Below are positions 43,625-51,302 of a stretch of DNA of 64,000 nucleotides, piece after piece. The notes under the pieces are model-generated. The model was not told the origin of the DNA and did no database searches. It was given only the letters and a program-made list of their open reading frames with translations. Every line of letters begins with the position of its first letter. Within the stretch, counting starts at the first letter, position 1. The position numbers and the translations under genes are program-made. Source of the stretch: DSVZ01 sp964568145 (lineage in GTDB: Bacteria > Verrucomicrobiota > Verrucomicrobiia > Limisphaerales > J093). The stretch lies in contig CAZMOZ010000008.1 of NCBI GenBank assembly GCA_964568145.1, positions 62,001-126,000 on the forward strand, read 5' to 3'.

Positions 43625-43653
43625 GGCTTAGCCGTGACCGTATCGCTGACGTA

Positions 43654-43699
43654 TTGACGTATCGCGATGCGAAGATATATAAATAGACCGGCGCGTCAA
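43654..43699. promoter_or_regulatory. Overlapping divergent promoters of metK and the SahR-like gene, with palindrome
   Basis: Plus strand: TTGACG (43654-43659), 16-nt spacer, TATATA (43676-43681), or an 18-nt spacer to TATAAA, facing the regulator. Minus strand: TTGACG (43699-43694), 16-nt spacer, TATCTT (43677-43672), facing metK. The two -10 elements overlap. A palindrome ATCGCGAT (43661-43668) with complementary flanks CG/CG lies in the plus-strand spacer. GTATCGC repeats nearby at about 43640-43646 and 43659-43665. Typical of ArsR-type operator placement; binding is inferred. Confidence 0.6.
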
Positions 43700-43764
43700 C
43701 TGCGGAATTGCCGCCGGCGGCCCCGGCCGGTCCGCCAGCTCCCCGGTTGCCGTCGCCGTCCAAC

Positions 43765-44700
43765 ATGGCCGACACCCTGAAAACGCTCCGGGCCCTCGCG
43801 GACCCGACGCGGCTGCGCATCCTGGCGCTTCTGGAAAACCAGGAACTGTCCGTCCACGAACTCCAGGAAATCACCCGCCTGGGGCAATCCCGCATCTCCA
43901 CCCATCTCGGCCTGCTGGCGGAGGCCGGGCTGGTGGGCGCGCGGCGCGAAGGCAAGCGCACCTATTACCGCCTGATTGGCGCCGGGAACGCCGGCGTCGG
44001 CGAGGTCCGCCGCCTGGCGATTCGCGGCGCGACCGAACTGCCCGAGCACGGCGCGGACCAGATCAACCTCCGGCGCATCCTCGAGCTGCGCGCGCACCGC
44101 GAGCGGGTGTTCTTCAACCAGGTGGCCGGCCGCTTTGGCCGCAGCTACGGCCCGGGCCGTTCCTGGCAGGCCTTCGGCCAGTTGCTGCTACGCCTGCTGC
44201 CGCCGCTCACCGTGGCGGACCTCGGCTCGGGCGAGGGCCTGCTCAGCGAACTGCTGGCCTTGCGCTGCAAAAAGGTCATCGCCGTGGACAACGCCGAGAA
44301 GATCGTCGAGTTCGGCGCCGCCCGGGCGAAGAAGGCCGGGCTCAAGAACCTCGAGTTCCGCCTGGGCGACCTGCAGGATCCGCCCATCGCGGACAACGCG
44401 GTGGACCTCGTCATCCTCAGTCAGGCGCTGCATCACGCGGCGGAGCCGGCGCGGGCGCTCGCCAGCGCGCAGCGCATCCTCAAGCCCGGCGGCCAGATCA
44501 TGATCTTGGACCTGCGCCAGCACACCTTTGCCCAGGCGCGGGAACTGTATGGCGACCACTGGTTGGGCTTCGCGGAGAGCGACCTGCAACACTGGCTGGA
44601 GACGGCGGGCTTCAAGAAGATCGAGATCAGCGTCGTCGCCCGCGAAGAGGCGCCGCCGCACTTCGAGACCATCCTGGCCGCGGCGAGCAAGCAACCTTGA
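43765..44700 (+). CDS. ArsR-family regulator fused to SAM-dependent methyltransferase domain (SahR-like)
   Basis: About 311 residues from ATG 43765. The N-terminal winged helix is ArsR-like (LRALADPTRLRILALLENQELSVHELQEITRLGQSRISTHLGLL, AGLVGARREGKRTYYRL). The C-terminal part is a class I methyltransferase fold (VADLGSGEGLLSELLALRCKKVIAVDNAEKIV, LVILSQALHHAAEPARAL, GQIMILDLRQH). The fusion matches SahR-type regulators described for control of the SAM cycle, where S-adenosylhomocysteine binding to the methyltransferase-like domain is the signal. Divergent to metK and near ahcY, which supports that role. The metal-binding ArsR cysteines are absent. Confidence 0.8.
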   Translation: MADTLKTLRALADPTRLRILALLENQELSVHELQEITRLGQSRISTHLGLLAEAGLVGARREGKRTYYRLIGAGNAGVGEVRRLAIRGATELPEHGADQINLRRILELRAHRERVFFNQVAGRFGRSYGPGRSWQAFGQLLLRLLPPLTVADLGSGEGLLSELLALRCKKVIAVDNAEKIVEFGAARAKKAGLKNLEFRLGDLQDPPIADNAVDLVILSQALHHAAEPARALASAQRILKPGGQIMILDLRQHTFAQARELYGDHWLGFAESDLQHWLETAGFKKIEISVVAREEAPPHFETILAAASKQP

Positions 44701-44754
44701 CACTGTGCCCGCCGGACTGCGCTCCGGCCCCGCAGGCGCGCCTTGGCGCAGGCA

Positions 44755-46233
44755 TCATTCCACGACGCTGCGAAGTTCACCCGCGTGCAACCGCGTGCGC
44801 AGCCGTTGGCCGGACTGTGTCTGCTCGGCGTCGCGAAGCACGCGACCCGTTTCGGCGTCCATGGTGATCGAATACCCACGCGCCAGCGTCAGTTCCGGCG
44901 AGAGCAGCCGCAAGCGATCCCCCAAAGCGGCCAGCCGCTCGCGGCTTTGTTCGAGGCGGTGCCGCGCCAGTTCCCGCAAGCGCGCGCCGGCGCGGTTCAC
45001 CTCGGTCTTCAGGCCGTCCAGACACGCCGCGGGGTGCAGCCGCTGCCAGGCAGCCTGTGCGGTCTCCCAGCGTGCGCGGGCCGCCCGCACGGTGTAGCGC
45101 GTCGCGCGGCCCAGGCTGGCGCGCAAGTCGTCTAGCCGCTGCCAGGCCTCGTTCACGCGCTGCCGCGGGTGCGCGCGGCGGATGCGCGCCCGCAGGTCTT
45201 CGCGCGCGGCGGCCCAGGCTTCGTGCTGGTCGCGCGCCAGCCGGGGCAGGCGCGCACGCGCGACGGTCAGCCAATCCCGCGCGGCCACAGCGCCGGCGGT
45301 GATGAGTTCCGCGGCGGCGCTGGGCGTGGCGGCGCGGCAGTCGGCCACGAAATCGCTGATGGTGAAATCAATTTCGTGCCCGACGGCCGAAACCACCGGC
45401 AACGCCGACTCGAATATGGCCCGCGCGACCACCTCCTCGTTGAAGGCCCACAAATCTTCGAGGCTGCCGCCGCCGCGCGTGACGAGGATGAGGTCGAGAT
45501 AGCTCCGAGCCGGTGCGGGGGAAGTGGGTTGTTGGGGGCCGGATACAGGAGGCCCAGACGCCGGAGGCCGGAGGCCGGAGAGTGCCGCAGCGCTCATGAC
45601 GGCATTGAAGACGTTCAGCCGCCGGATGGCCCCGGCGATTTCCGCCGCCGCGCCGTCGCCTTGCACGCGGCAGGGCGCGAGCACGATTTCCAGCGACGGT
45701 TGCCGGCGCTGGATCACGTACAGCACGTCCCGCAACGCGGCGCCGGTGGGCGAGGTCACCAGGCCGATGCGTTCGGGATGCGCGGGCAACGGGCGTTTGC
45801 GTTCAGAAGCGAAGAGTCCTTCCGCCGCCAGCTTCTGCTTGAGCCGCTCGAGGGCCAGTTGCAGCGCGCCGACACCGTGCAGTTCCACAGCCGTGACCAC
45901 CAGTTGGTACTGGCCACGCGGCTCATAGACGGTGAGGTCACCCTGGAGCAGCACCTTGCGGCCGTCCGCCAGCAGTTCGCGCTGCGTCGGGGCCGCGCCG
46001 CGAAACAGCACGCAGGCAAGCTGCGCGCCGGCGTCCTTGAGCGTGAAGTACGCGTGGCCGGAGGCCTGGACGCGCAGGTTCGAGACCTCGCCGGACACCC
46101 ACACGGAGCCGATCTGCGCCTCGAGCAGGCGCTTCACCTGGAGCGTCAGCTCCGAGACCGTGAGCACGCGCCGGGTCTGTTCGGGCGGAAACAGTTCGCC
46201 GAAGTCCCATTGCGAGGTGGTCTTGCGGGGCAT
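44755..46233 (-). CDS. xseA: Exodeoxyribonuclease VII large subunit
   Basis: 492 residues. The N-terminal OB-fold (GSVWVSGEVSNLRVQASGHAYFTLKDAGAQLACVLFRGA) is followed by the catalytic core (RIGLVTSPTGAALRDVLYVIQRRQP, VTRGGGSLEDLWAFNEEVVARAI, PVVSAVGHEIDFTISDFVADCRAATPSAAAEL). A long coiled-coil C-terminal part is next, then the SPELTLARGYSI tail. About 25 extra residues (SGLRPPASGPPVSGPQQPTS) lie between NAVMSAAAL and YLDLILVTRGGG and are encoded by repeat-like DNA. It degrades single-stranded DNA together with XseB, not seen here. In operon with the ymdB-like gene (21 nt). Confidence 0.95.
   Translation of the reverse strand: MPRKTTSQWDFGELFPPEQTRRVLTVSELTLQVKRLLEAQIGSVWVSGEVSNLRVQASGHAYFTLKDAGAQLACVLFRGAAPTQRELLADGRKVLLQGDLTVYEPRGQYQLVVTAVELHGVGALQLALERLKQKLAAEGLFASERKRPLPAHPERIGLVTSPTGAALRDVLYVIQRRQPSLEIVLAPCRVQGDGAAAEIAGAIRRLNVFNAVMSAAALSGLRPPASGPPVSGPQQPTSPAPARSYLDLILVTRGGGSLEDLWAFNEEVVARAIFESALPVVSAVGHEIDFTISDFVADCRAATPSAAAELITAGAVAARDWLTVARARLPRLARDQHEAWAAAREDLRARIRRAHPRQRVNEAWQRLDDLRASLGRATRYTVRAARARWETAQAAWQRLHPAACLDGLKTEVNRAGARLRELARHRLEQSRERLAALGDRLRLLSPELTLARGYSITMDAETGRVLRDAEQTQSGQRLRTRLHAGELRSVVE
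45562..45592. repeat. Heptamer-type insertion inside xseA
   Basis: GGAGGCC units repeat in tandem (two adjacent, with related flanking 7-mers GGATACA and GGAGAGT). They encode Pro/Ser/Gly residues not found in typical XseA. The insertion keeps the reading frame, as does the one in carB. Confidence 0.55.
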
Positions 46234-46254
46234 GGCGCGGCGGCGGCGCGGCGG

Positions 46255-47049
46255 TCAGGGATTCGGCTCGGGCATCGGCTCGTTGAGACGCTGGATGCTG
46301 CGGGCCTTGCCGGTGGCCTGGTCCAGCTCGATCAAGGCTCCTTGCAGCCGCGGGCGGCCGGCGGCCACGGTGAAGCGTTGGGGCAGGTTGGTGAGAAATG
46401 CCTTGATCACCGGTTCGATCTCGCGGCCCAGCACGCTTTCTTGCGCCCCGGTGAATCCAGCGTCGGTCAGATACGCCGTGCCGCCGGGCAGAAGCTGCTC
46501 ATCGGCCGTTTGCACGTGCGTGTGGGTGCCGATGACCGCGCTCACCTGGCCGTCCAGCAGCCGGGCCAGGGCGATCTTCTCGGAGGTCGCCTCGGCGTGG
46601 AAATCCAGGAGAAGGAGCGGCGTCACCTCGCGCCAGCGGCGGACTTCCGCCGCGACCACGTGGAATGGATTCTCCAAGCTGGGCATGAAGACCCGGCCCT
46701 GGGCGTTGAGCACCACCAGCGGGGCGAGGTTCGGCTTCTGCACCAGAAACGCGCCCTGCCCCGGCGCGCCGGGCGGGTAGTTCAAGGGCCGGATGATGCG
46801 CGGGTCGGCGGGCAGGTAGGCCATGATCTCCTTCTGGTCCCACATGTGGTCCCCGCCAGTGATGGCGTCCACCCCGGCGTCGAAGACCTCGGCGGCCGTC
46901 CTGGCGGTGATGCCCGCGCCGCCCGCCATGTTTTCGCCATTGGCAATCACCACGTCCGCCGCAAGTTGGGCGCGCAGCCGGGGCACCAGCCGTTTCACCG
47001 TCTTCCGGCCGGGCTCGCCCACGATGTCGCCAATGAACAGGATGCGCAC
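46255..47049 (-). CDS. YmdB-like metallophosphoesterase (TIGR00282 family)
   Basis: 264 residues. MRILFIGDIVGEPGRKTVKRL, VVIANGENMAGGAGIT, DAITGGDHMWDQKEIM, LLLLDFHAEATSEK and AVIGTHTHVQTADE give the metal ligands (Asp8, Asn, His) of the family. YmdB of Bacillus is a 2',3'-cyclic nucleotide phosphodiesterase affecting biofilm; the role in this lineage is not known. Cotranscribed with xseA, gene order often seen in other bacteria. Confidence 0.9.
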   Translation of the reverse strand: MRILFIGDIVGEPGRKTVKRLVPRLRAQLAADVVIANGENMAGGAGITARTAAEVFDAGVDAITGGDHMWDQKEIMAYLPADPRIIRPLNYPPGAPGQGAFLVQKPNLAPLVVLNAQGRVFMPSLENPFHVVAAEVRRWREVTPLLLLDFHAEATSEKIALARLLDGQVSAVIGTHTHVQTADEQLLPGGTAYLTDAGFTGAQESVLGREIEPVIKAFLTNLPQRFTVAAGRPRLQGALIELDQATGKARSIQRLNEPMPEPNP

Positions 47050-47149
47050 CGGGGCAGACTAGGGCAGGGGGAGGGCTTGGCAAGCCGCTTGGCCAGCCGC
47101 GTCAGGGCCGAAATCTGGCCAGGAAACTGCTTAGTAAAGGGTAAGCAGC

Positions 47150-48298
47150 ATGAACACACTGCACTCCATCACCGGGGTCAACACTCCGGCGGCCACACTG
47201 GGCGGCGTGCCGCGGGCGGTTTCAACGCTTGCGACACTGGCCAACGGTGATAAAAGTCGCCTTGTGTCTGTCGTCGAAAACGGGGCCCGCAAGCAGTTGC
47301 GGATGGTCGCCTGCCCGGGCTGCGGCACTACCCTGTTTGTGCCGGGGGATGCGGAACCGCTGAGCCATTTTCCCTGCACCAAGTGCGGCGCCAGCGTGAT
47401 GATGCCCCTGCGGTTGCGGCAGTTCGAACTGCGCGCCCGCATCGCCTCCGGCGGCATGGGCACGGTGTACCGGGCGTTCGACCTCACCCTCGAGCGCGAA
47501 GTGGCGGTCAAGCTCGTCAAACGCGAACTCATCTCCGACGAGCGGGCGATGGCCGGCCTGCTCCGCGAAGCCCGCGCCTGCGCCAGCCTCAACCACACCA
47601 ACATCATCCACATCTACACCCTCGACGAGTCGGACGGACAGCTTTACCTCGTCATGGAACTGGCGGACCGCGGCAGCCTGGACAGCCGGATTGAAAAGGG
47701 CCGCCTGCCGGAACTGGAGGTGCTCGACATCGGGATCAAGGTTGCCTCCGCGCTCAACGCCGCGCTCAGGCACGGCCTGCTGCACCGCGACATCAAGCCG
47801 GGCAACATCCTCTTCAACGCGGACGGCGAGCCCAAGCTGGTGGACTTCGGCCTCGCCCGGCCAGCCGACGCCGACGACGACTCCGACGGCACCGTGTGGG
47901 GGACGCCTTACTACATCGCACCCGAAAAGGTCCGCCGCGAGCGCGAGGATTTCCTTTCAGACATGTACAGCCTGGCGGGCACGTTGTACCACGCCATCAC
48001 CCAGCACGTGCCGTTCGAGGCGCCGTCGGTCGAGGAAGTGGTGGGGGCGCACGTCCACACCCCGCTCACGCCGCCCAAGCAAGTGGTGCCGGAAATCACT
48101 CAGCACACCAGTGACGCCATTGTCCGCGCGATGGCCAAAAAACCGGGCGAGCGCTTTCAAAGCTACGAAGAGTTCATTCTCGCGCTCGAAGCGGCGCGCA
48201 GCCAGTATCTGGTGGGCCGGTACATCACCGGCACCACGCCGCCACCCGGCGGCAAGAAGGCGACCAGCGGCATCAAACGCTGGTTCCGGCTGACTTGA
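47150..48298 (+). CDS. Serine/threonine protein kinase with N-terminal zinc ribbon
   Basis: 382 residues. A zinc-ribbon-like motif comes first (Cys55, Cys58, Cys76, Cys79: ACPGCGTTLF and PCTKCGAS). The kinase domain starts near residue 90: IASGGMGTVYRAFD glycine loop, Lys121 in EVAVKLVKRE, HRDIKPGNIL catalytic loop, LVDFGLARPAD, GTPYYIAPEKVR. It lacks a transmembrane segment or sensor tail and ends in a basic segment (GIKRWFRLT). Cytoplasmic Hanks-type kinase, input unknown. The FHA-cyclase at 2944 could in principle read such phosphorylation, but there is no evidence linking them. Confidence 0.93.
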   Translation: MNTLHSITGVNTPAATLGGVPRAVSTLATLANGDKSRLVSVVENGARKQLRMVACPGCGTTLFVPGDAEPLSHFPCTKCGASVMMPLRLRQFELRARIASGGMGTVYRAFDLTLEREVAVKLVKRELISDERAMAGLLREARACASLNHTNIIHIYTLDESDGQLYLVMELADRGSLDSRIEKGRLPELEVLDIGIKVASALNAALRHGLLHRDIKPGNILFNADGEPKLVDFGLARPADADDDSDGTVWGTPYYIAPEKVRREREDFLSDMYSLAGTLYHAITQHVPFEAPSVEEVVGAHVHTPLTPPKQVVPEITQHTSDAIVRAMAKKPGERFQSYEEFILALEAARSQYLVGRYITGTTPPPGGKKATSGIKRWFRLT

Positions 48299-48397
48299 AT
48301 CCGCGGGCGACTCCCACCGCCGACAAGACAACGCGGTGGATCGTTTTCCGGTTTCGCCAGGAAACCACGGCGACCGTACTGCTGGCGCGGTTCTTGC

Positions 48398-48458
48398 CCC
48401 GAAAACCGAAGTTGGCCGTAGCGCAGTGCGTCCCGCCTTCCCAACTTCGGTGTTTGGG
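48398..48458. terminator. Inverted repeat between convergent genes (hairpin family)
   Basis: CCCGAAAACCGAAGTTGG (48398-48415) and CCAACTTCGGTGTTTGGG (48441-48458) match in 16 of 18 positions as an inverted repeat. It lies between the kinase gene end and the convergent small exported gene end, a good place for a bidirectional terminator. No T-run is seen. Confidence 0.6.
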
Positions 48459-48462
48459 TTTA

Positions 48463-48894
48463 CTACTCTTCCTTCGGCTTCGGCGTCCCGGCCGGCTTGC
48501 TGGATTTGCCGGGCGCCGGACCGAAACGCACCGACACTGCCTCAGTACGGCCATCGTCGGTTTTGCGCGCCGAGCCGGCCACTTCCCCGTCGAGGATCGC
48601 ATCGCCAAGCGTGGCGGGTTTGCCGTCCCTGGTGAACCGCGTCTGGAAGGTGATGTGGATGACGCGATCTTTCTCCTTGCCGGCTAGAGTCAGGGTCATG
48701 GCGTCCTTGTCCACAGCCTTGAGCGTCCCGCGGAATGGAAAGGCGGCGGGCTTCTTCGCCGTGGCCGGAGCCTTCTTCTCCGCCTTGGCCTTGGCTTCCG
48801 GTGTGGGTGGAGCGGCGTCGGCCGCGTCCTGGCCGCAAACCGGCCAGGCGAGCGCAGCCGTGGTGAGGAGTGCAATTGTAAGGATGTGTTTCAT
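48463..48894 (-). CDS. Small exported protein of unknown function
   Basis: 143 residues from ATG 48894. Signal peptide MKHILTIALLTTAALAWPVCG, then an Ala/Lys/Pro-rich linker (PPTPEAKAKAEKKAPATAKK), then a compact beta domain: FRGTLKAVDKDAMTLTLAGKEKDRVIHITFQTRFTRDGKPATLGDAILD. This is OB-like (a DUF5666-style fold) by pattern only. The tail PKPKEE is charged. Periplasmic or surface, role unknown. Confidence 0.65.
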   Translation of the reverse strand: MKHILTIALLTTAALAWPVCGQDAADAAPPTPEAKAKAEKKAPATAKKPAAFPFRGTLKAVDKDAMTLTLAGKEKDRVIHITFQTRFTRDGKPATLGDAILDGEVAGSARKTDDGRTEAVSVRFGPAPGKSSKPAGTPKPKEE

Positions 48895-48982
48895 AGTTCT
48901 TCCATCGTTGAAGGTCCCGGGTCCCCCCCCTACTCTCTTCGGGAAAATTTGGCAATGGAAATTTCTGCGGCTCCGCAAATCA

Positions 48983-49227
48983 GGGCGCATCTCACCTTGG
49001 TGCCGGTCCGGCCTTGACGGGCTGGGGCGAGACTCCGTCGAGCCCTGCTGTGTTGGGGTTCGAGGCTCGGGGTTCGATGGGAGCGGACGCCGGATGCCAG
49101 ATGCCGGCCTTCGATCTTCGACTTTCAACCTCCGACCCCCAGGCGGGTCGCCTGCGGCACGGCCCCAGGCGAGGCTACCTGGGCCGCTGCGGCCCGCCCC
49201 CAGCCGGCACGAAAGTGCGCTGCGCCC
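48983..49227. repeat. Composite element with MITE-type ends and heptamer/hairpin interior (copy E)
   Basis: Left end GGGCGCATCTCACCTTGG, right end AAAGTGCGCTGCGCCC, inverse of each other with few mismatches. Unlike copies A and C, the interior holds the GGGGCGAGACTCCGTCG motif (49023-49039), 7-nt-period sequence (GTTCGAG, GCTCGGG, GTTCGAT; TTCGATC, TTCGACT, TTCAACC, TCCGACC) and the hairpin repeat at 49158-49195. It fills most of the 48895-49288 gap upstream of thiH. Confidence 0.55.
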
Positions 49228-49288
49228 GGAGCCAGCCATCACCCGCACGACGGCTCGACACCGCCGGCGGGCGGCTTATGTTGGGTGC

Positions 49289-50473
49289 GTGAGTTTTTTG
49301 GCCGAGTTCGAACAACTGCCGCTGACGGACCTGCTGGCGCGCGCGCGCGGTGCGGGTCCGGCCGAGGTCCACGCGAGCCTCGCCCGGGAACTGCGTTCGC
49401 TGGCGGGCTTCGCGGCGTTGTTGTCCCCGACCGCGGCGGCGTTCCTGTCTGAGATGGCGGCTCGCGCGCGGCGGCTGACGCAGCAGCGGTTTGGCCGGGT
49501 GGTCCGGCTCTTCGCGCCGTTGTACCTGTCGAACGAGTGCATCAACAACTGCCGGTACTGCGGGTTTTCGCGGGACAACGCCATCCTGCGCGTGACGCTC
49601 AGTGTGGAGGAAGTGGTGCGCGAGGCGCGGGCGCTGTTCGCGGAAGGCTTCCGCAACCTGCTGCTGGTGGCGGGCGAGCATCCGCGGTTTGTCTCCGCCG
49701 ACTATCTGCGCGACTGCGCGGCCGCGCTGCACGCCGAGGTGCCCAGCCTGTCGCTGGAGGTCGGGCCGCTGGACACGGCGCAGTACCGGCCGCTGGTCGA
49801 GGCCGGCGCTGAGGGCCTGGTGGTGTACCAGGAAACGTACGACCGCGCCGTGTACGCGGAGATGCACCTTTCCGGGCCGAAGCGCGATTTTGCGTGGCGG
49901 CTGGAAACACCCGAGCGCGCCTACGCTGCGGGCTTCCGGCGGCTGGGCATCGGCGCGCTTTACGGGCTGGCGGACTGGCGGTTTGAGGCGCTGTGCGTGG
50001 CGGCGCACGCGGCGTATCTGCTCCGGCATTGCTGGAAGGCGCAGCTCACCATCTCGCTGCCGCGCCTGCGGCCGTGCGCCGGGGAATTTCAGCCGCGCAC
50101 CTCGATGACCGACCGCGAGCTGGCGCAACTGGTCTGCGCCTTCCGCCTCCAGTTCCCGGACGTCGGCCTGGTCCTTTCGACGCGCGAGCCGGCGCGGCTG
50201 CGCGACGGCCTGGTGCCGCTGGGCATCACGCTCATGAGCGCCGGCAGCCACACCGAGCCGGGCGGTTACACCGGCGCCGGCCGGGACAAGCTGCACCGCA
50301 CCGAGCGCGGCCGGATTGTCGAGCTGGGCGCCAGCGAATGGGCGATGGCCGCCGCGCCCACCGGACAGTTCGACATCGCGGACGAGCGGCCCGCCGCGGT
50401 GGTGGCCGCGCGCCTGCGCGACCTCGGCTACGAACCGGTCTGGAAAGACTGGGACGCCGCGCTCACGGCCTGA
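49289..50473 (+). CDS. thiH: 2-iminoacetate synthase ThiH (radical SAM)
   Basis: 394 residues from GTG 49289. Radical SAM cluster motif ECINNCRYCGFSRDN (C-x3-C-x2-C). Family elements: VVRLFAPLYLSNECIN upstream, GFRNLLLVAGEHPRFV, SLEVGPLDTAQYRPLVEAGAEGLVVYQETYD, and TEPGGYTGAG near the end. ThiH splits tyrosine to dehydroglycine for the thiamine thiazole ring. thiS follows 6 nt downstream. thiG, its usual partner, is not in the window. No TPP riboswitch was found upstream. HydG is a close relative but would carry extra C-terminal cysteines, not seen here. Confidence 0.9.
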   Translation: MSFLAEFEQLPLTDLLARARGAGPAEVHASLARELRSLAGFAALLSPTAAAFLSEMAARARRLTQQRFGRVVRLFAPLYLSNECINNCRYCGFSRDNAILRVTLSVEEVVREARALFAEGFRNLLLVAGEHPRFVSADYLRDCAAALHAEVPSLSLEVGPLDTAQYRPLVEAGAEGLVVYQETYDRAVYAEMHLSGPKRDFAWRLETPERAYAAGFRRLGIGALYGLADWRFEALCVAAHAAYLLRHCWKAQLTISLPRLRPCAGEFQPRTSMTDRELAQLVCAFRLQFPDVGLVLSTREPARLRDGLVPLGITLMSAGSHTEPGGYTGAGRDKLHRTERGRIVELGASEWAMAAAPTGQFDIADERPAAVVAARLRDLGYEPVWKDWDAALTA

Positions 50474-50479
50474 CCCGCC

Positions 50480-50698
50480 ATGGACGCCCTGACGGAAGGC
50501 ACGCTCATCGCCAATGGCCAGCCGGTGACGGTTCCGCTGCCCTGCACGCTGGAGCAATGGCTGGCGGCGCGGGGACTGCCGTCGCGCAGCGTGGTGGTGG
50601 AACTCAACGGCGAGGCGGTGGCGCCATCCGAGTTTCCCCAGCGAACGCTGCAAGCCGGCGATCGGCTGGAGATCGTGAAGATTGTGGCGGGCGGGTGA
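50480..50698 (+). CDS. thiS: Sulfur carrier protein ThiS
   Basis: 72 residues with a ubiquitin-like pattern: LIANGQPVTVPLPCTLEQWLAARG, VVVELNGEAVAPSEF, LQAGDRLEIVKIVAGG. The terminal Gly-Gly is where the thiocarboxylate forms. Immediately downstream of thiH, so the two are one unit. Supplies sulfur for the thiazole. Confidence 0.92.
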   Translation: MDALTEGTLIANGQPVTVPLPCTLEQWLAARGLPSRSVVVELNGEAVAPSEFPQRTLQAGDRLEIVKIVAGG

Positions 50699-50709
50699 GG
50701 AGGAATCGG

Positions 50710-50885
50710 AAGTCCGAAGTCCGAAGGTCGAAGTCCGAAGGTCAAAGTCCCAAGTCCCAAGTTCAAAGTCCCAAGTCCGCCGTCGAAGGTCGAAGGTCGA
50801 AAGCCGGCATCTGGCATCTGGCATCCGGTATCCCCGAGGAGCAAGATTACGAGCAGGAGCGGTTCCCAGAACCAAGAACCACAAA
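50710..50885 (+). repeat. Heptanucleotide repeat array
   Basis: Ten consecutive 7-nt units from 50710 to 50779 (AAGTCCG, AAGTCCG, AAGGTCG, AAGTCCG, AAGGTCA, AAGTCCC, AAGTCCC, AAGTTCA, AAGTCCC, AAGTCCG), then two AAGGTCG and CATCTGG units to about 50828. At 50864-50885 a further run reads GAACCAA, GAACCAC, AAACCTC. It accounts for most of the 50699-51037 gap. A hairpin-family arm (CTTTCGGTTTTCGGAT) is at about 50927. Confidence 0.8.
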
Positions 50886-51037
50886 CCTCAAATTTTCAGG
50901 CAAGCGACGCCCCACCGGCTTCGGCTTTCGGTTTTCGGATTTCACCTTCCCGGCCTCGTGATTTCCAGATTCCCGATCGCCTGGCGGGCGCCTTTTCACT
51001 TGGAAGGCCAGGGGAGCGGACCTAGCCTGCACCCGTG

Positions 51038-51301
51038 ATGCAACGGTCACGCAAGACCCGCACGGCGCTGCTGCTGGGCGTCGGCCTCGATTCCGACGGT
51101 CACAAGCGCGTCACCACAGGCTCCAACTTCGCGCTGGTGGGCGGCACGCAGGAGACGCACGCGGAGATGACCGAGAAGGCGATCAAGATCAACGAGAAGC
51201 TCATCGCGCGCGGCAAGCAGCTCGAGACCGTGAGCCGCGAGGAGTTCGACGACATCGCCCGCTCGGTGGGCCTGCGGCCGCACAAACCGGAGAACTCCTG
51301 A
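51038..51301 (+). CDS. Small conserved-looking protein preceding nuoA
   Basis: 87 residues: TRTALLLGVGLDSDGHKRVT then TGSNFALVGGTQETHAEMTE, KAIKINEKLIARGKQLETVS, REEFDDIARSVGLRPHKPEN. No family was recognised. The pattern (LGVGLDxxDGHxRxT, LVGGxxETHExM) seems regular enough to be a real conserved protein. The stop is 1 nt before the nuoA start, so it probably belongs to the nuo operon. Confidence 0.6.
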   Translation: MQRSRKTRTALLLGVGLDSDGHKRVTTGSNFALVGGTQETHAEMTEKAIKINEKLIARGKQLETVSREEFDDIARSVGLRPHKPENS

Positions 51302-51302
51302 C

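Noticed and set aside
43625..43764. SAM riboswitch before metK
   Set aside because: The interval has no long stem organisation and already contains two promoters and an operator-like palindrome.
48895..49288. TPP riboswitch before thiH
   Set aside because: No CTGAGA/ACCTGAT-type conserved boxes; the gap is explained by repeats.
50710..50828. CRISPR array
   Set aside because: Units are 7 nt with no spacers and no cas genes nearby. A tandem heptamer repeat, not CRISPR.
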